Of a stretch of DNA of 64,000 bases, positions 23,161 through 35,169 are shown piece after piece (the first letter of the stretch is position 1; every line of letters begins with the position of its first letter). Below the pieces are notes generated by a model that was not told the origin of the DNA, did no database searches, and saw only the letters and a list, made by a program, of their open reading frames with translations. Origin of the DNA: Parelaphostrongylus tenuis (lineage: Eukaryota; Nematoda; Chromadorea; Rhabditida; Metastrongylidae); assembly GCA_019055375.1 (NCBI GenBank), contig JAHQIW010005377.1:1-64000 (forward strand). The letters run 5' to 3'. A program made the translations under genes and the position numbers.

Positions 23161-24267
23161 AGCGATAAATTAAGATTTCTTCACATGAAGTAACAGTAGC
23201 GATTATAGAAGCGATGGGTAGCCATGGCGTCCCTAGTCGGCACAAAATAATCCTTCGTAAAATTTATAAAGATTTCACCACCATAATATCTCCATTCCAC
23301 AACAATATCATCATCGACGCACGAAGAGTGGTTCGACAGGGCGATACAATTTCGCAAAAATTATTTACTACCTACCCTCCAAAACGTCATACGAGCACTA
23401 GAATGGGAGGATATGGGAGTGAAAATTGACGGTCGACAAAAAAATCATCTTTGCTCTGCTGATAATATCGGCCTCATATCATCAAGCATCAGCCAATCAG
23501 AACAAGTGTTGACCAATTTTGGCAACGCCTGTAGAATGGTTGGCCTTTAACTAAATCTTACGAAAACGATGTTTATGAGGAACGGATAGGTCTTGAATGC
23601 CCCATTCACGCTCAACGAAACGAACTTCTCCGACTGTTTCAGTTACGTTTATCTTGGTCGTGAAATCAACTGATAAACGACTTTGCTCCAGAGTTGAGCA
23701 GGAGGTAACGAGCAGCTTGGAAACGTTCAAGAGCATAGCGGTTGAACAAGGAACATCCGACTCCGTGCCCACCTTTTTGATGCGACGATTACTTCTGCCC
23801 TGACGTATGCAGCAGAAGCGTGGTCATTACGTAAGCAGGATGAAAGATCACTTGGTGTTATCCAACGTGCAGTAGAAAGGTCGATGCTAGGAGTATCCCG
23901 TATCTCGCAAACAAGAGAAAGGTTCCGAAGCTCCAACCTGCGTCAACGATCGAAGATTAGAGACGCCGTTCTATACGCCAGGATATCAGAAATAAGGTGG
24001 GCCGGACACGTGATGCGCTTCAACGACAACCGATGGACGAGAGCCGTTACCGACAGGATTCCTCGGGACGTCAAGCGCTCTAAAGGAAGACTACCGACTC
24101 GATGGTCTGATTGCTTCACGAAAAACATAGAAGGAAGATATGATGCTCAGCGAATCCCTAGAGCGAAGAGGACCAGCCAGGCTATTGATGCACACGATCG
24201 CGAAGACTGGAATTGTTGCTGGTACCCGCTCGAGTCACTCGACGATCAACGGGATGAAGGTGTGTAG
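23160..24267 (+). pseudogene. RTE-like reverse transcriptase, 3' fragment
   Basis: Corresponds to the middle and C-terminal parts of the reverse transcriptase at 41985-43751. It begins at the block preceding LRKIYKDFTTIISPF, carries VRQGDTIS, then loses frame repeatedly. The FADD catalytic box is degraded. The C-terminal block [18 protein letters not shown] to WYPLESLDDQRDEGV is still open (23884-24267). Its 3' end is followed by a TAAA microsatellite, as is usual for RTE tails. Confidence 0.8.
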
Positions 24268-24276
24268 GTGATATAT

Positions 24277-24332
24277 GAATAAATAATAAATAAATAAATA
24301 ATAAATAAATAAGTAAATAAATATATATATAT
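24277..24332. repeat. TAAA/TA microsatellite, RTE 3' tail
   Basis: About 50 bp of taaa and taaataa units grading into (ta)n, directly downstream of the reverse transcriptase fragment. It is read as the low-complexity tail of that insertion. Confidence 0.8.
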
Positions 24333-24334
24333 TC

Positions 24335-24846
24335 CTTTGAGGACGGCGCCATTTTCTGCTGGCGGGCGGTTCGCATGGCTTTGAAGAGAGACTGCTAGCG
24401 CGCCCTCAAGTGCTGACGTGGAATTTTCCTGATGAAATTTATACTTTTCTCGCCAATAAATGTGATCTCTGTGTCAGCGAAAGACTGAATATGATAGAGC
24501 GGACTTCAGCAAGATTATTTTTATTTGTCAAAACCAAAATTTTTGAAGCTATCGCTTGACAAGAAAAACCTCAAGAATATAGAAGAAAATGTTCAATAAC
24601 AGCTGGAAATGAATTCCCTCAAGCAAGGATGGGGTTTTTTTTACCATTGAAGAATGTAAGATTTTGGCATTTATTAGTGTCAGTATTGCTAGAATTATTC
24701 ATAGAGAAGTCTGGTCAGTGATATTGAATCGTTTTTTGAAGGAAATATTTCTCTGAGAACCCAAATTTTCATTAGAGCACGCACGAGTCTTCGTACTCGG
24801 TCGAATGGCGCATTCAGCTGGAGGTCATAATGACCCTCACCGTCTG

Positions 24847-24850
<4 letters not shown>
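24335..24850. other. Unassigned stretch
   Basis: No gene or repeat recognised. Confidence 0.4.
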
Positions 24851-24852
<2 letters not shown>

Positions 24853-24895
<43 letters not shown>

Positions 24896-24896
24896 G
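24853..24896. repeat. TA microsatellite
   Basis: About 44 bp of (ta)n with two interruptions by c, immediately before the 5' end of an RTE copy. Confidence 0.85.
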
Positions 24897-26028
24897 AATC
24901 CCTCTTTGAGGGATCCCACCCGGTTAGTCGCGAGGGCACGTGGCGCGGCCCCAGGTGGTCGACAGAGGAATAAACGCGATCCAAGCGACCGTGTGCTTCC
25001 CAGAGACGCACGTGGATTCAGGGGAAAGCACTCCTGCTTCTGCAGAGCCGACTTGTCGAAAATTCTATTTCTACGAGTCAAGTCGGCCAAAAGCCTGCAA
25101 TCAAGCGGCTGGGAAGTACATGGGAGGCGGTTAGAAGTCGCCCCGAACAAATAAGCTCCTCCCGCTCCTTCAAGAGAGGCTGGCAAGCTATTCGTGAGTA
25201 CCCAGCCCCCACGTTTAGAGCCTGGCAAGCTATACGTTGGGTATCAAAATGCCAAAAACAGTGACAAATATGGGCCTCATTCCTCTGACCCGGAAAGAGC
25301 CCTGGTATGGCGGCCCCGGACGAGTACGAAGTGGTTGCTATAATCTCAGGGCCAAACTAGGTTTCCAAGATCGAAATGGACTAAAATGACGATTTGTACC
25401 TACAATGCAAGAAGCTTGCTCACGAATCCACGGTAGAAGATATTGATTCAAGCAAGGAGAATAAGGAACGACGTCATTGTCCTGGCTGAGACGAGAAGGC
25501 GCCATCCTTTTCACGCTGTTTATGACACAGGAGAAGAACTGTTACTTGGAATATGCGATAGCAGAGGTGTAGGTGTCGTTGGTGTCCTCGTCAGATCGAA
25601 TTTGACCGTGAACACCGATTCGTTTGAACAACTCACAACCCGTATCGGACGATTGCGGTCGAAACGATGTGGTTCTATGCCGGTTTGACCATCTTCGTTT
25701 TTTACGCACCAACATCAAACCATGACGAAGACGAAGTAAAAGCGTTCTATAAGAGCTCGGAAAATTCTTCAGATAAGATCACACATTCTTCAAGGTCATT
25801 GTCGGAGATTTCAATGCAAAAACTGGACCTAGAAGAACGTCGGAAGAACGCCACATGGGGACCCACGGACTAGAATGGAATGAACAGGGTGAGAGGCTGT
25901 CCGAGTTTATCATGGCAACTCAAACCATCCATGGTAACTCGCAATTCCAAAAGCCTCTTCCTCGGCGATAGACGTCTGAGTCTTCCAATGGAGAGTACCA
26001 TAACGAAAGAGACCACATCTAAGTAGAT
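24890..26028 (+). mobile_element. RTE-like LINE, 5' UTR and endonuclease, truncated
   Basis: About 480 bp of GC-rich 5' leader (landmark ggccaaaagcctgcaatcaa, shared with 30.17 kb) is followed by the endonuclease. MTICTYNARS starts near 25385. ETRRRHPFHAVYDTGEELL, an SRGVGVVGVLV block and the RSKRCGSMPV block follow in one frame to 25685. A frameshift and stops come next. The copy stops where the inverted-repeat element at 26029 begins. It supplies the N-terminal endonuclease part missing from the 41 kb copy. Dead copy. Confidence 0.75.
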
Positions 26029-27338
26029 CGCATTAACCACCTTTGTAGTCTCTAAAGAAGAGACTCCTCAACATTTTTTTCAGATGCGTCAGTTTTTTTG
26101 AAAACAGTCTGTTCCTTTTCAAAATAAACGTATCAAATTGCAGTATGTCTCATAAATGATGACTTGATTTTACTCCGCACCTAAATTTCTTCAATATAAG
26201 TCTTTATCATCTCTTTAGACTATCGTCCAATTTATAGAATCTGTATTTTTCACACTGTTTATCCTCCGAGATTATCATGTAGGTTAACTTAAATGTCGCA
26301 AAGCTGTTTGGTAAGAAAACATCGATACGAATGTCTGCTCTGTGTTGTTTATTACTTCCCGTTCATTTTTTTCTCATTTCTTTATCAATAATGTTATTAA
26401 AAATTAATAAGTTGCAATTTCACATGGTATTCACCTGTACGACCGCTTCTATGCAGCTGATCTTTGGCGAACTTCCTCCATTAACGGCGCTTCTGAGAAT
26501 TTTATTCAAAAGCGCTGAATATCGGTTGAATCCTCATATTGGTTTGCTTTATAATGTAAATAGCCGGCTATCACCTCCCTCTTGTAATGCAGTAATGGTG
26601 ATGCTGTTTAACACAACGAGGCGTTGAGTCAGCCTTGGATCACCAAACATCCCCTTCTTGCATAGCGTGGATGGTTGGTGCTAAGCTCATCTTGATCATC
26701 TAGACTTTTTCGAAACACAAAAGACGGCGTATGCCTGTATTGAATATTTGGGAGTCCTGTAGTGTGGCTGCCATGAAAATTCGAGCGTGGATTGAGTAAA
26801 GTAAAAGCAAAATTTAGTCGTGAAAATCACAAAATACTAACGGTACAGGTAAGGCTATTAACACAGAAATTCTCATGAAATTTGAATGAGAAGAATGCGA
26901 GATGATTGCAAGAGTGTCGCGATGCGTAAAACATGTCATTTTGAGCCATGTAAAAAAACTTAGAAGATTTTAAGTGCCACATGAAGTTCTGCAATGAAAG
27001 AGACTTTAGTAAGTTGACATAAGAGTTATTTGGTAGATCGGACTTGCAATCATCTCGCTTCTCTTGCGACATTTAGGTTAACCTCCATGGTAATCTCGGA
27101 GGATAAACAGTGTAAAAAAATACAGATTCTATAAATTGGAGGATAGTCTAAAGAGATGATAAAGACTATATAATGAAGTAATTTAGGTGCGGAGTAAAAT
27201 CAAGTCATCATTTATAAGACATACTACAATTTGATACGTTTATTTTGAAAAGGAACAGACTGTTTTCAAAAAACTGACGCATCTGAAAAAAATGTTGAGG
27301 AGTCTCTTTTCTAGAGACTAAAAGGATGGTTGATGAAT
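26029..27338. mobile_element. DNA element with about 270-280 bp terminal inverted repeats
   Basis: The left arm 26029-26310 and right arm 27058-27338 are reverse complements with few mismatches: caaattgcagtatgtctcat against its complement, gatgacttgattttactccg against cggagtaaaatcaagtcatc, and so on. The ~750 bp interior contains the frame 26331-26627, which has no recognised domain, and no transposase. It is inserted at the break of an RTE endonuclease. I cannot assign a superfamily. Confidence 0.8.
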
Positions 27339-27339
27339 A

Positions 27340-28640
27340 ACAAAGGCTATCAGAGTTTATTGAAAAAGATGACTGGAAAGCGAGGGAAAGCTGTGTTAAC
27401 TATAAATATGACGCTAACACTGATGCAATGATCGAGGACAAATGGTGATTGGTCGGAAATGGATGCTTTTCATTTCCACATTTGACGAACAACAAACAAT
27501 GTACAAATGCGTTGAAAAAACGTTCCAACAGGCAGTGGCCAAATAGTTTCGTGTGTTACTAGGTAGCAACTACAGTAAAATGGACGGTAAAACCTGTGAA
27601 AATCAAGTGAAATTGAATGAAAATAGGCGAATAAAACTATTTCCATCATTCCGTTGAGTGAACTTCCTTGTATTACTGAAAAGTATGCTAAAACTTGGTT
27701 ATGAAACTATGTTTTTCCGACAGTTATAACGCTAACGCTCACAATCAATCGTTCTGTTCAAAATAGTAGTGTAAACCTCCGGTTGCTTTACCACTCGAAC
27801 GTGTACAGTAACACCTTATTCACGTTGATTGCCTTGAAGTTACAAGGAAAAACTGAAACCTTGTGGAAAGAAATATACCTCCCTAGTAGATCTTGAGAAA
27901 GCCCCACTTCAGTGCCGTCAATATCCAGCTTCACATACTTCTTCGTCTCGCAGATTGTCACGGAGAAATTTGAATTTTTTTCACTTAAGTCTTTTCGGGT
28001 TAATTTGCAGATACGAGGATTTTTTGCTTGTTGCTCATTTCAAGAACTTTGAAATAATTCGCAGGTTTTCTTCAACATGGGTGCTCTTGGGCTCTATGTT
28101 AGTACTTTAACTAAGTCATACTTTTCCAAACAATTCTGGACATGTGGTGTAGTTTCACTATGAATTCTGTGTTTTCCAGGCTAAACACATCAGGGCGTGG
28201 ATCGAAAGTTAGGTGCAGGTGAAACGACTTTTTAAGGAAACAGTTTCTTTCTTTGAAAGATGTACTTGAAAACAGAAAAGGTCGAGTGGTTAATCGTGCA
28301 AATTGCCAGAAAGCAAGGTGACAATTCTCCGTCTTTCCCGACTTTCTCTTACACTTACACACAAACGCCTTACCTCGTCGGTCCTGCAAGACTGTAATGA
28401 GATCTGACTCGAACTCTACTCCACTACTTTTGTAGAGAGATGAAATCTTCAAGCAACAATCACAACCAATGTTAAAAGACCTTTGAGATGATGAATGCGA
28501 GGAAACAATTAATTGGCAGAATTTTTATGCTCTTCAGCGCAAAACTTGATGAAGGGTCACGTAAAATAATCATTTTATTCAAATAAGGGAAAAAATGTCA
28601 AAAATCAATCAGAAGTTTTGTATATATTTTCCTTTACTTA
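27340..28640. other. Unassigned stretch
   Basis: No gene recognised. The minus-strand frame 28111-28452 has no family features. Confidence 0.4.
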
Positions 28641-28644
28641 TACA

Positions 28645-28645
28645 G

Positions 28646-28703
<58 letters not shown>
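28645..28703. repeat. CT microsatellite
   Basis: Nearly perfect (ct)n of about 58 bp. The plus-strand frame across it (polyserine/leucine) is a low-complexity artefact. Confidence 0.9.
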
Positions 28704-28706
<3 letters not shown>

Positions 28707-28929
28707 GTCTGCTATTGGGACATATTACTCTTCTTGTTTTACACAGACCCGACTAAAGATTGTTCAACCACTTGGCGCTGTGATGGGATGGACAGCTGAA
28801 ATTTCCACAATTCTGAAAGTTCTTCTGAAAGGGAAATTCCTTGATGCCGTTTGAATAGTGTTGAAAGGTTCGGTAATGAACAGATAGGGAAAAAGGTAAA
28901 CACAGCACCTGATGTAACACTGTATTTCA

Positions 28930-29575
28930 GAATATCTTTCGTTCCGAGCGTTTTATTAAACACGCTCAAATTTCAGTATGCCAGATAATCATTTTTGAGT
29001 CTCGCATGTGATCTTTTATCTATAGGGCTGACTTACACAGCCCGATACACGTGTTTTCGACCTCGACGTCTCGTTAGTCGGGCAGTACCCTTTCGTCTTC
29101 TGCCAATCCTCTGAGGTGCTCTAGTCCCCACACTAAAAGTTAGCGACGACAACAAATTACACTGTAAGTCCAATGAAATTACCACTGAACGGACGGTGTT
29201 GTACACTCGACTGCTCGTGGCTGATATATTTGACATGTCATATCTTTCGTTTTGAGTGTTTTATTAAGACCACGCGCAGATTTCAATATGCCAGATAACC
29301 ATTTCTGAGCCTCGCATGTGGTTTGTTATCTACAGGGCTGACTTGTAGAGCCCGATACACGTGTTTTGAGCTCAAGGTCTCGTTAATCGCGCAGTACCCT
29401 TTCGTCTTCTGCCAGTCCTCTATGGATGCTCTAGTCCCCACACTAAAAGTTAGCGACGACAACAAATTACACTGTAAGTCCAATGAAATTACCACTGAAC
29501 GGACGGTGTTGTACACTCTACTGCTCTTGGCTAGTATATTTATATCATATCTTTATATAAACATATCCCTATAGA
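28930..29575 (-). repeat. Hammerhead family 1 tandem dimer, decayed
   Basis: Two direct copies with a period of 310 bp (cccgatacacgtg at 29041 and 29351), about 90% alike by eye. Each contains the position of the hammerhead on the minus strand (29040-29083 and 29350-29392). Stem I (gcccga/tcgggc) and the cacgtgt stem III are kept, but the core CUGAUGA has become ctaacga and ttaacga, so G5 is lost and cleavage is unlikely. A short inverted copy of the unit edge lies at 29570-29625. Confidence 0.75.
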
Positions 29576-29969
29576 TGAAAAACCACATGCCTGGCTCAAA
29601 AATGATTATCTGACATATTTCAAAATAGTTTTTTAGCTTGAGTGACGTTTTTTTTCTCATAGTGCATGTAGCACACAGTGATTTCTCTAAGCTAAGTAGT
29701 TATACGGTGGGTTCACGCGATATGTGAATATTTAGAACGATCGAAATTTTCTCTATTTATGAGGGGTATCCGAACAACTGGATATGGTGTGGTATCTCAC
29801 GTTGACTAATCTTTCAGAAAGACGGAATGGTTGAAACATCAGCCACTGAACCTGAAAGAAAAATAATCAACCAAATATAAATTTTCTTCAAAAAAATATT
29901 GAAAAGATTTTAGCATGAATCCAATTCAACGAGTGGTTCGAAATCTCGCTATAAACATGTAATATAGTC

Positions 29970-30914
29970 TGTCACGGATATCCCTCTATGAGCGATCGCA
30001 GAGCCCGGTTACTCGTGAGGGAACGTGACTTGTCCACAAAAGGTGGATAGGGGGATAGAACGGGAACCAAAAGCGATCGTATGTTCTCCAAAGACGCAGG
30101 ATTTAGGAGATGAGCTCCCTGCTCCTGCGGCGCCGATTTGACAAAGTTCCATTCCTACAAGTCAAATTGCCCAAAAGCCTGCAATCAAGCGGAAGGAAAT
30201 TGCGCCAAAATCTCATAGTCAAACTATGCTACCAAAATCGGAACGGGTTAAAGTGATTATCTGCGACTATAACGCGCATACCCTCGCATACGTATCAGCC
30301 ATAGAAGATCTTTTGATGCCAACAGAAAGGATTAAGTATAACCTCTATGGCCTGAATGAGACGAGAGGACGCCACCCATTTCATGCTGTTTATGACACCG
30401 CAGGAGAACTGCTTTTAAAACATGCGATCACCGAGGTTTTGGCAGCGTTAGTGCTCTCGTCAATTAGAGTAAGACTATGAATAACATTTATTTGAACAAT
30501 TAACACCTCAAATCAGATGACTGCGGTTGAAACGATGTGAACCAATGCTGATTTTGACCGTCTTCGTTCTTCACGCTCATATTAACTTTTAAAGTTCTTC
30601 AGAAAAAACTATAGATTCTTCAAGACTATTGCTGGCGATCTTAACGCGGAAGTTGAGCCTAGAAGTTCGCATGAAGAGCGTCTACTGCGACCCACGCACT
30701 ATAATGGAACGAACAGGGAGAGAAGTCATTTAAGTTTATCATGACTAACAAAATTATCCACGATGACTCACAATTTCAGAATAGTCACTTTTAAGGGTGG
30801 ACGTGGGAGTCTCGCAATGGAAAGCACAATAACGAAATAGACCACATATTAGTAAATCGAGAGTTTTGTCAGGTCCATGTCGCTGTTGTCCCATATTCTA
30901 CAAAAGATCACCAT
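29970..30914 (+). pseudogene. RTE-like LINE 5' leader and endonuclease, decayed
   Basis: The leader landmark gcctgcaatcaagcgg at 30177 is followed by endonuclease blocks in broken frames: VKVIICDYNA, NETRGRHPFHAVYDTAGELL at about 30350-30420, and a block related to the GDFNAKIG region near 30635. It is directly followed by another copy at 30915. Confidence 0.65.
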
Positions 30915-32085
30915 CTTGGAGCCAAACTAGGCTGGTAAAGTCGGAACGGGCTAAGGTGACGATCTGTACTTATAATGCACGTACCATTGCATACGATACG
31001 CTATAGATGATCTATTAATGCAAGCATAAAGGATTATACGACATCATTGGCCTGACTGAGGACAGTAGACGCCACCCATTTCACCCCGTCTATGACAGCG
31101 GACAGAAATTATTTCCCTGAAGATCTTTATCAGAGATGTTGGCCTCGTTGACGTTCTCGTTGAAACGAGGTGACTATGAACATCGACTTATTTGAGCACC
31201 TGACAAGCCGAATCGAACGACTGCTGTAGGAACGATGTGGATAAATGCCGGCTCTAAGCATTTTCGTTGCCTACGCACCAACATCAAGCTACGTCAAAAA
31301 TGAAGTTGAAGTGAAGTTGTATTGACCTCGAAAAGCTCGTCAGAAAGGAAGGTACATTCTTCAAGGTTATTGTTGGAGATTTCAATGTGCAAATTGAATC
31401 TAAAAGGACGTCAGTAGAGCGCCACATTGGGTACCACGGGCCATAAAGGAACGAATAAGGTGAGAGCCTTTCATGGAGTAGCATGGGCTGGACATAACTT
31501 TTTCCGCTACCGACGAAGTCTACCTTAGTGGTTAGTGCTCATTGGGTCACATCGCTAGACTTAATAGACAGCCAATATCAGAAGAGCGAAAAAAAACCAT
31601 GGTAGACCACAATCCCAAGGCCGTCTATTTAGAGCGGTGGACGTGAGAGTCTCCCAATAGAGAGTGCCATAACGAAACAAACCAAATCTTAATAAATCGA
31701 AAGTTTTCCCTAACTGATGTAGCTGTTGCTTCTAAATCCTATACGGGATCAGACCGTCACCTCCATCGCGCAATGTTTTAATTTATCGAGAAAAGGAAAG
31801 AAATGCGCTAAGTTTGAACAGCGGAGTTTCAGAACTGTCATAAACTGAAATGTATTAGAGTCTCTAGTCGGCTGCTGAAAAAAAAAAACCGTTCCAACAA
31901 CGTCGACAAAGAATACTGGCTCATCCAGCATCTTTGAGTTAGCGCAATGAAAGCCGAGAGTCCTAAAATCACGTAGACACCCCTTGTATTCGCGAACTCT
32001 CGTGCCGATACGTCAACGTGGAATCGAAAGAACTACAGACGACCGAATTCTAACCTCCGCACTTGCGAAACACTGCGGAGAAGGG
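30915..32085 (+). pseudogene. RTE-like LINE endonuclease, decayed
   Basis: Starts with leader sequence gccaaactaggctggtaaag, then KVTICTYNAR at about 30950. Degraded copies follow of the blocks corresponding to the family's [11 protein letters not shown] (about 31260) and GDFN (about 31370). It ends in linker sequence (about 32085) where an inverted copy begins. It is in tandem, head to tail, with the previous copy. Confidence 0.65.
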
Positions 32086-32089
32086 GCAA

Positions 32090-32650
32090 AATTTTCGGTC
32101 TACTAAGATGTGATCAATAGCGATGTCGATGTAGTGCTCTTCATTGAAGGACTCATTCGTCTGCCGTTAAGGCTGGGGATCGTGCAAATATGAATTACAA
32201 TGGATGGTTCAATCGTCATGGAAATCTCGCTTAGTCTCTCAACCTGTTCGCTTCATTCCAGTTTCTCGGCTTCAATGTTTTTTCAAGACATTGCTTCCGA
32301 AAAACTTTTGATGCCAAAATCTTCATAACCTTGAAGAGTGATTGGACTCTCTTGAAAAACTTTCCATTCATACAAAGGACTTCGGCTTCCTTTTTGCCAT
32401 ACGTAAACAGCGAAGACTGTCAAGGCGCGAGATGTCCCGCATCGTTTCAATAAAATTCAGGCGATCCTTTCTAAGCATTGTTTAAATATATTGATGTTCA
32501 TGGTCAAGCTCGACTTACGAGAACGCAACTCCTCTAAGACCTCTACGATCACATGTTCCTGCAAGCAGTTTTTCTCTGGTGTCACAGGCAGAGTTAAAGG
32601 AGTAGAGCCGTCATTGAACAGAAAAACCGCCGACGTCACATCTTAGCTTT
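32090..32650 (-). pseudogene. RTE-like LINE endonuclease, inverted
   Basis: Minus-strand reading from 32.64 kb gives VTPEKNCLQEHV and LRSRKSSLTMNIN, which match the plus-strand fragment at about 7.67-7.75 kb. Later endonuclease blocks continue down to 32.09 kb (complement of ctactaagatgtgatcaata). It converges on the plus-strand copy ending at 32085. Confidence 0.6.
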
Positions 32651-32699
32651 TTTACCTGCATTGATAGATCTTCTGTAATATTCGAGTGCAAGTGTACAC

Positions 32700-33450
32700 G
32701 TGTTACAGGTACAGACTGTCACTTTGTCTGTTTCAGTTTCGATCATCTATTTTGCCCTCGCGATTTTAACAGCCACTCCGTTCTCGCACATTCCCACGTT
32801 GCCGCACTGGGAGCTCTTTTGGAGTTGAAGAAGTAAGGTTGGTTTTTTAATTGTTCAGTATTTCGTATCCAATATATAACTTTTTCGAACTCTGAACGCG
32901 GGGTATTGGAAATTACGGGTAGCTTCGTGACCTTCCGAATGAGCTTTCGTGACACTTCCAAATGAAGCTTTCGTGACACTTCCGAAATGACAGTGTAGAA
33001 ATTACATGTCGAAAGTGGTTCTGAAGTCTCCCATGTAATTCTCGTTCACTTGATTTTAGACTTTTGACCAATCCGACTTGTAGAAATAAGACATGTTCAG
33101 TTGGCACTGCACAAACAGAAAGTTATTGCCGAGTCTATTTGAGTCTTTAGGACCCCTCAATAAAGTGGATCCGTGAATAAAAATAAGATGTTGAACTTTA
33201 CAATGTAGTCTGTGCTCTCACTATAGCTTCACTTCTATAATGATCAGCTTATTTCTCATATAAAATCGATATCTTAAATAAGACATTTGGGAAGGGTGCT
33301 ATCCAGAAAAGCGTTGCTCTGCGCTCGGAAATATAAAATCTCTTCTTCTGAAATAAATTATTGGCAAGCAAATGTAGCTACTAATGTTGACTGATATACA
33401 AAACTCTCACGTGATGAGGAACTAGAACCCGCGTTTCACCCTATCCGGAT
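32700..33450. other. Unassigned stretch
   Basis: No gene recognised. Two adjacent imperfect copies of tttcgtgacacttccaaatg occur at 32945-32985. Confidence 0.4.
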
Positions 33451-33454
33451 AAGA

Positions 33455-33545
33455 AGGAGTGGTGGCAAAAGGGCGTCAGTGGTACAAAAGGGTTGAAGCA
33501 CACTCCCCCGGATAGTATGAAATGCGTTTTTGAGTCCCACCTAGT
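33455..33545 (+). repeat. tRNA-derived SINE head
   Basis: The sequence ggcgtcagtggtacaaaagg ... ttttgagtcccacctagtgc parallels the 16052 tRNA-like element in both boxes and the acceptor 3' strand. Degenerate. Confidence 0.45.
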
Positions 33546-33949
33546 GCAAAAGTTTTCGGCATCACTCAACATCATTGCGCATGTGTACGACATCACACAC
33601 CGCCAAAAGCAGTTTAAACAAAAAGAATTCTATCGGGGATTAAATTGATTAGTAGTCGTCTTTAATCTTCATGTACGCAGTATATCAAGTCACGGTTATC
33701 GCGTGAAATGTGTCGATAAATAACAGTAATAGGCAACTATTGAGCAAAGAAAACTGCATTTCTTAGACAAACTTGATTGCTGTTTCGTAGAAGAAACTGT
33801 AGGTTTGATACCGAACACGATGTAAGGGAAGTTTGTACACATTCACACATGATCAGGAAGATATGTGCTTAGATCAGGGCTCATTCTCCTCACTGAGCTC
33901 ATGCAAAAGTATATGAATCGATGTATTATGCCGCGAGTTTCTTCTATGT

Positions 33950-34225
33950 TTCATGTTCCCTCTTCACGAATCACTTTGGACTTTTTTTCTCAGAGATCTA
34001 ACACATGAGACGCTTTAGCACTTTATTCTTCACAGATATAACACATGCATCACTTTGGTACATAATTTATTCAGTTCTAACATATGAATACTGGTACTGA
34101 ACTACATTTTTCCACAAATATGACAAGATATGACAAGACAAGACAAGATATGACATATGATTTTTACAGATATGATATGATAATAGTGATACTTTATTGT
34201 TTACAGATATGACACATTTATCACT
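33950..34225. repeat. Degenerate minisatellite
   Basis: Repeated blocks of the type cactttattcttcacagata followed by acacatg recur about every 50-60 bp, with an internal gacaagatat sub-repeat at 34122-34160. AT-rich, no coding role seen. Confidence 0.5.
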
Positions 34226-34344
34226 TTTCTACTCAATATCTTATAAATTTCTAGATCTATATATGCTGAGGTTTAGAATTAGAGGGCTATCTCAAGAAAA
34301 CACTGAAAGCGAACAGTGCAATATTTTACGAATACTTTATTGCT

Positions 34345-34640
34345 GCATTTCCTACGCTCCCTGTGCTTCTCCTCGTACAACAACAGAGAGATTTCTCAAC
34401 GTCCTTCCGGACATAGCAGTCGGGACACTCATCCTCAAAACCCTTCTGTTCGATAGAAGGGCACTTCTCAGCCTCCTTTGAGGACTTTTCGGAGTAGACT
34501 CTTTCTGATTTCTCGGACTCAATTCCCTATTCAGTCGATTCATCTTTCTCAGACGCCTCATTGTCAGGCTTGACAACTTTTCTTTTTTCGAGACTTTGCG
34601 ATGATGCTGTAAGCAAATACCACTCGAACAGCATTGAAAC
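34345..34640 (-). pseudogene. Unrecognised acidic ORF segment, inverted copy 1
   Basis: In one minus-strand frame the region reads an acidic, lysine-rich protein segment (..NEASEKDESTE, stop, ..EKSERVYSEKSSKEAEKC..). The same segment occurs on the plus strand at 35170-35360. A splice-acceptor-like tttgcttacag precedes it at about 34615. The in-frame TAG argues for a pseudogene. No family recognised. Confidence 0.4.
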
Positions 34641-34708
34641 CTTCTCAGTGAGACCTCTCCAGTCGACCGCATTTTATGCTTGAACTTGCTCAAACAACAA
34701 TACTAACA

Positions 34709-34925
34709 ACATATAATATGCTTTGACCTATCAGAGTGTAAGTGCTATACGACGCCTGCTTCATCCTACCTGAACTCATCAGTAGCATCTTCCTCGGTAC
34801 AGCCGATCCGTTGACGCTATATTCCTTTATGAAGGAATCGGCGCCGAGCAATGTATCACAGCATGTTAGATGATGGAATTACCTGACATTGTAGGGACCG
34901 GCAGTTGAACTTGTGTCTTTTAGAA
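34709..34925 (-). mobile_element. Hammerhead family 2 element, copy 2 (single arm)
   Basis: In ribozyme orientation it holds the family 2 unit: ccggtccctacaatgtcagg, a hairpin gattccttcataaaggaat, gatcggctgtaccgagg, then the hammerhead at 34742-34788, ending at the arm terminus near 34709. The complementary right arm is not adjacent. A shorter remnant follows at 34978. Confidence 0.6.
34742..34788 (-). ncRNA. Hammerhead ribozyme, family 2, core conserved
   Basis: Minus strand: atgcta, core CTGATGA, stem II gttcaggtaggat, GAA, a stem III region gcaggcgtcgt, then GUA cleavage triplet and the second stem I strand tagcac (5 pairs). The core is intact, but A15.1 is G and stem III is weakened, so activity is doubtful. 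Confidence 0.6.
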
Positions 34926-34977
34926 TGAAGCTTACCTCTCTATCCGACCTCTTTTATATAGTTTGCTAAATTTAATG

Positions 34978-35079
34978 TCTGATAAGGATATAACATGGTC
35001 TGACTTATTAAGGTCTAAGTGCTATACGGGTTCATGGCTCATGGCTTAATGGGTCAAAACATGTTATATCTTATCAGAT
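34978..35079. repeat. Family 2 terminal-repeat remnant
   Basis: Ends are tctgataaggatataacatg and its near-perfect inverse catgttatatcttatcaga. The interior keeps ctaagtgctatac from the arm but has lost the ribozyme core. About 100 bp. Confidence 0.6.
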
Positions 35080-35169
35080 TATGATTGTTTAAACAAGGTC
35101 TGTAGAAAAGGGGTCAAATGGAAAGGTCTGAAAAATTTTGAATTTTGTTTAAGTATTACGAATATCTGC

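Noticed and set aside
24695..25228. 177-codon minus-strand frame
   Set aside because: Antisense to the RTE 5' leader and crosses a TA microsatellite; not conserved at the 30 kb leader copy.
28618..28854. 78-codon frame with serine-leucine run
   Set aside because: Translation of a CT microsatellite.
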